64,000 nucleotides of DNA from TA-20 sp035935115. Lineage in GTDB: Archaea; Thermoproteota; Nitrososphaeria; Nitrososphaerales; Nitrosopumilaceae. A program made the translations under genes and the position numbers. The stretch lies in assembly GCA_035935115.1 (NCBI GenBank), contig DASYXK010000005.1, forward strand, positions 62,001 through 126,000, read 5' to 3'. Under the pieces are notes generated by a model, which worked only from the letters and a program-made list of their open reading frames with translations, had not been told where the DNA came from and searched no databases. The stretch's first letter is position 1. The number at the start of each line of letters is the position of its first letter. Below, in pieces: positions 62,220 through 64,000 of the stretch.

Positions 62220-62237
62220 CAAAAACTTATAAGCTTT

Positions 62238-62564
62238 TTGCAACAAGATGAAGTGTTGATTAATTACAAATCATATTTAATTTTCCTTTTCGGTTCTTTG
62301 GCTGTTAGTATAGGACTACAAATGATCCTACCGTGGCCATTTGGATTAATGGCTGCTTTAGCTATTTTCATTGTATTTCCATTGTTCTTAAGAAATAGAG
62401 CATTAAAGAGAATGGGCGGCGGATTTGGTGGTGACCCTGGTGGCAGTGGCGGATTCTTTGGACAGAGTCAAGGTGTAAAATACATTTGCCTTACATGCAA
62501 CAACAGGTACAAGGGCGGTTCTTGTCCAAGATGTGGTTCTAAGATGAAAAGAGCTGACTTTTAG
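62238..62564 (+). CDS. Membrane protein with C-terminal zinc ribbon
   Basis: A 108-residue protein: two hydrophobic segments (about 11-28 and 31-49), a Gly-rich linker (RMGGGFGGDPGGSGGFFG), then a zinc ribbon with CLTC and CPRC. Start TTG (TTGCAACAAGATGAAG). It is close to the JAMM gene and the next small gene, in the same orientation. No family recognised. Confidence 0.75.
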   Translation: MQQDEVLINYKSYLIFLFGSLAVSIGLQMILPWPFGLMAALAIFIVFPLFLRNRALKRMGGGFGGDPGGSGGFFGQSQGVKYICLTCNNRYKGGSCPRCGSKMKRADF

Positions 62565-62577
62565 AAGCATCATTACC

Positions 62578-62907
62578 ATGACACTTGAAGAACTGCGAAA
62601 AAAGGCATTATTCCAAAATACAATAGACACTTGGATAATGTTGTGTGAAGAAGCTAAATCAGATTGGTACTCGCCAGAAAATTACAAAAAATTTATTGCA
62701 CATCTTACAAAAAGCGGTTTGAAGATGCAAAAATTTCCTCTTTGTATAAAAGAAACCGGCGGTATGTATCAACGAGGAAAGGACAAGACACAGTTTGCTG
62801 AATCTCTGGCTCAGGAAACAGATCCCAATGCAGCTGCTTATACAATAAAGCTAAATGATGAAATAATAAAAATAATCAGGCAGTTCAATCCTACCGCTTT
62901 AGCCTAG
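62578..62907 (+). CDS. Conserved hypothetical protein
   Basis: A 109-residue soluble protein: an N-terminal helix (LEELRKKALFQNTIDTWIMLCEEA), then a mixed region with GGMYQRGKDKTQFAESLA and a C-terminal helix with IKIIRQF. No known motif is visible. It follows the membrane zinc-ribbon gene by 13 bases and overlaps the convergent permease gene by 17. Confidence 0.6.
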   Translation: MTLEELRKKALFQNTIDTWIMLCEEAKSDWYSPENYKKFIAHLTKSGLKMQKFPLCIKETGGMYQRGKDKTQFAESLAQETDPNAAAYTIKLNDEIIKIIRQFNPTALA

Positions 62908-64000
62908 GATTAACTATCACATCCATTGCATGTCCAATAAAGACAAATGCCAAGCCTGTCACTGCAATCATAATTCCTGGTGGTAGAATCCACCACCAAA
63001 GACCTCTTGCCGCAGCACCATAAGTATTGGCGTCATGTAGAATTTGCCCCCATGTTGGAAATGTGGGATCACCCAATCCCAAAAAGCTAAGACCTGCCTC
63101 GGTAGTGATTGCTGCAGGTACTGATATTGCAATACTAGCAAATGCGTATGGTAAAAGCTGAGGAAGTATGTGTTTGAATATGATTTTGTAGTCTTTTTGT
63201 CCCATTATCTTTGAAGCTTCTACATATTGTAATGTTTTAATCTGTAAAGCCATACTACGTGAAACCTTTGCAATTCCTACCCATCCAAAGAGAACTAAAA
63301 ATCCCACAATTAAGAAAATACTGTTACCAATTGTTACTGCCAAGATTATCAAAAGTGGCAGGACAGGCATGGCATAAATAACATCATTAAGACGCATTAA
63401 TGACTCGTCAGTTTTTTTGCCTTTGTAGCCTGCAAATACACCATATACTAATCCAATAACTACAGAGCCAATTGCTACTGTTATGCCAATAAACAATGCA
63501 AGTGGAGTACCCCATAACAATCCAATAGTCAGGTTTCGCCTAAGCTCGTCAGTTCCCATCAAACCATATACTTTTCCTCCCAAAATGAATTTAGAAGTCT
63601 GAAGGCTTGATTTTGAATTAATGCTATACAGATTTACTTTGAAAAAATAATGTCCGCTTAATACACTATTCTGTCCAGTCTTAGAAAAAACAATATTCTG
63701 TGCAAGCAAAGAATCAATTGGAAACATAAAACTGTCTTGAGTCTTTCTGATATTTTTCATCATGGAATCATCTGTTGAAAAAATAAACCCGTGATATGAT
63801 GTCTCAGTTTTTGATTGTGGGAGCGATATGGATATCAATTCTAGTTCTTTTCCATCCGGTCTTGTTACCCAAATTTGTAACAATGGTGATCCTGTATATT
63901 TTGCAGTATACTCGTAGATGAAATCACTTGGAAATTTATCATAATTATAATCAACACCAAAAATATTACTAGTCAAAAATATGTTCCCAACATTTTGTGA
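62891..64000 (-). CDS. Oligopeptide/nickel ABC transporter permease (DppC type), partial
   Basis: A permease of the DppC/OppC type. At least 369 residues lie in the window; the frame is open up to the right edge and the 5' end is missing, although a TTG at 63976 could start. The N-terminal part is a large exported region (about 1-140), then TM helices and the binding-protein-dependent transport signature (about residues 225-275, ASKIMGQKDYKIIFKHILPQ EAA-type loop). The C terminus is NPRLKR. It would import peptides or nickel together with a DppB partner outside the window. Confidence 0.92.
   Translation of the reverse strand, partial: SQNVGNIFLTSNIFGVDYNYDKFPSDFIYEYTAKYTGSPLLQIWVTRPDGKELELISISLPQSKTETSYHGFIFSTDDSMMKNIRKTQDSFMFPIDSLLAQNIVFSKTGQNSVLSGHYFFKVNLYSINSKSSLQTSKFILGGKVYGLMGTDELRRNLTIGLLWGTPLALFIGITVAIGSVVIGLVYGVFAGYKGKKTDESLMRLNDVIYAMPVLPLLIILAVTIGNSIFLIVGFLVLFGWVGIAKVSRSMALQIKTLQYVEASKIMGQKDYKIIFKHILPQLLPYAFASIAISVPAAITTEAGLSFLGLGDPTFPTWGQILHDANTYGAAARGLWWWILPPGIMIAVTGLAFVFIGHAMDVIVNPRLKR

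Noticed and set aside
1..64000. CRISPR array, insertion sequence or prophage
   Set aside because: No regularly spaced repeats, transposase or integrase motifs were seen; the direct repeats found are local duplications.

Overview
The window reads as AT-rich chromosomal DNA of an ammonia-oxidising-type thaumarchaeon (Nitrososphaerota, probably Nitrosopumilales). The evidence is the gene set rather than any rRNA: a PRC-barrel CdvA cell-division protein, a TackOD1 (thaumarchaeal output domain) response regulator, two copies of the WIKNNAGWW-type C-terminal motif, archaeal FEN1, a proteasome beta subunit, a PIN-ATPase-KH protein, a DRG GTPase, a tRNA-splicing endonuclease and an intron-bearing tRNA-Ser. 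Many genes start with TTG or GTG and have AT-rich boxes about 25-30 nt upstream, as expected for leaderless archaeal transcripts. I see no CRISPR array, insertion sequence, rRNA or prophage.

Layout. 0.2-5.1 kb: secreted phosphoesterase, small regulators and zinc-ribbon proteins, tRNA-splicing endonuclease, and two intergenic inverted repeats sharing one core. 5.2-7.4 kb: an operon of a two-module short-chain dehydrogenase resembling the C-terminal half of Chloroflexus malonyl-CoA reductase, followed by a hot-dog (MaoC-like) protein. 7.4-9.2 kb: membrane proteins. 9.4-17.6 kb: homoserine dehydrogenase, PUA protein, proteasome beta with the nucleophilic Thr replaced, M20 peptidase, NAD(P)HX dehydratase, TrmI, ArgS, phosphoglycolate phosphatase. 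17.7-22.7 kb: DedA-like protein, DRG GTPase, a 54-residue Lys/Arg repeat protein, a secreted protein containing a 34-bp perfect DNA palindrome, and a collagen-like protein with 101 uninterrupted Gly-X-Y triplets. 22.8-29.9 kb: TPR protein, rhodanese and sirohaem reductase, inositol phosphate synthase, and a duplicated family of secreted proteins, one with a broken start.

29.9-38.1 kb: thiazole synthase Thi4 (Cys type), thioredoxin reductase, cysteine synthase, TusA, PHP phosphatase, F420 ligase CofE, SerB-like phosphatase, ProS. 38.1-42.6 kb: a cupredoxin-like protein lacking its Cys ligand, a membrane HtrA protease with a collagen-like linker and an apparent frameshift, two DNA glycosylases, TldD. 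42.6-46.3 kb: two-component cluster (HAMP histidine kinase, Hpt protein, CheY-like protein, TackOD1 regulator). 46.3-55.8 kb: PIN-ATPase, DtxR regulator, acetyl-CoA synthetase, CdvA, tandem ThyX protein, FEN1. 56.1 kb: tRNA-Ser(CGA) with a 14-nt intron. 56.6-60.1 kb: exopolysaccharide glycosyltransferase plus deacetylase. 60.5-62.9 kb: a cluster of coiled-coil, JAMM protease, membrane zinc-ribbon and unknown proteins. 62.9-64 kb: an oligopeptide ABC permease cut by the window edge.

Functional links: sulfur mobilisation (rhodanese, sirohaem reductase, TusA, cysteine synthase, Thi4, TrxB), central carbon and acyl-CoA chemistry (SDR/MaoC pair, acetyl-CoA synthetase), tRNA maturation (EndA, TrmI, ArgS, ProS and the intron-bearing tRNA), base excision and replication repair (AAG, UDG, FEN1, ThyX), and a substantial secreted or surface protein repertoire. 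Family assignments were made by eye from motifs; no database search was run.
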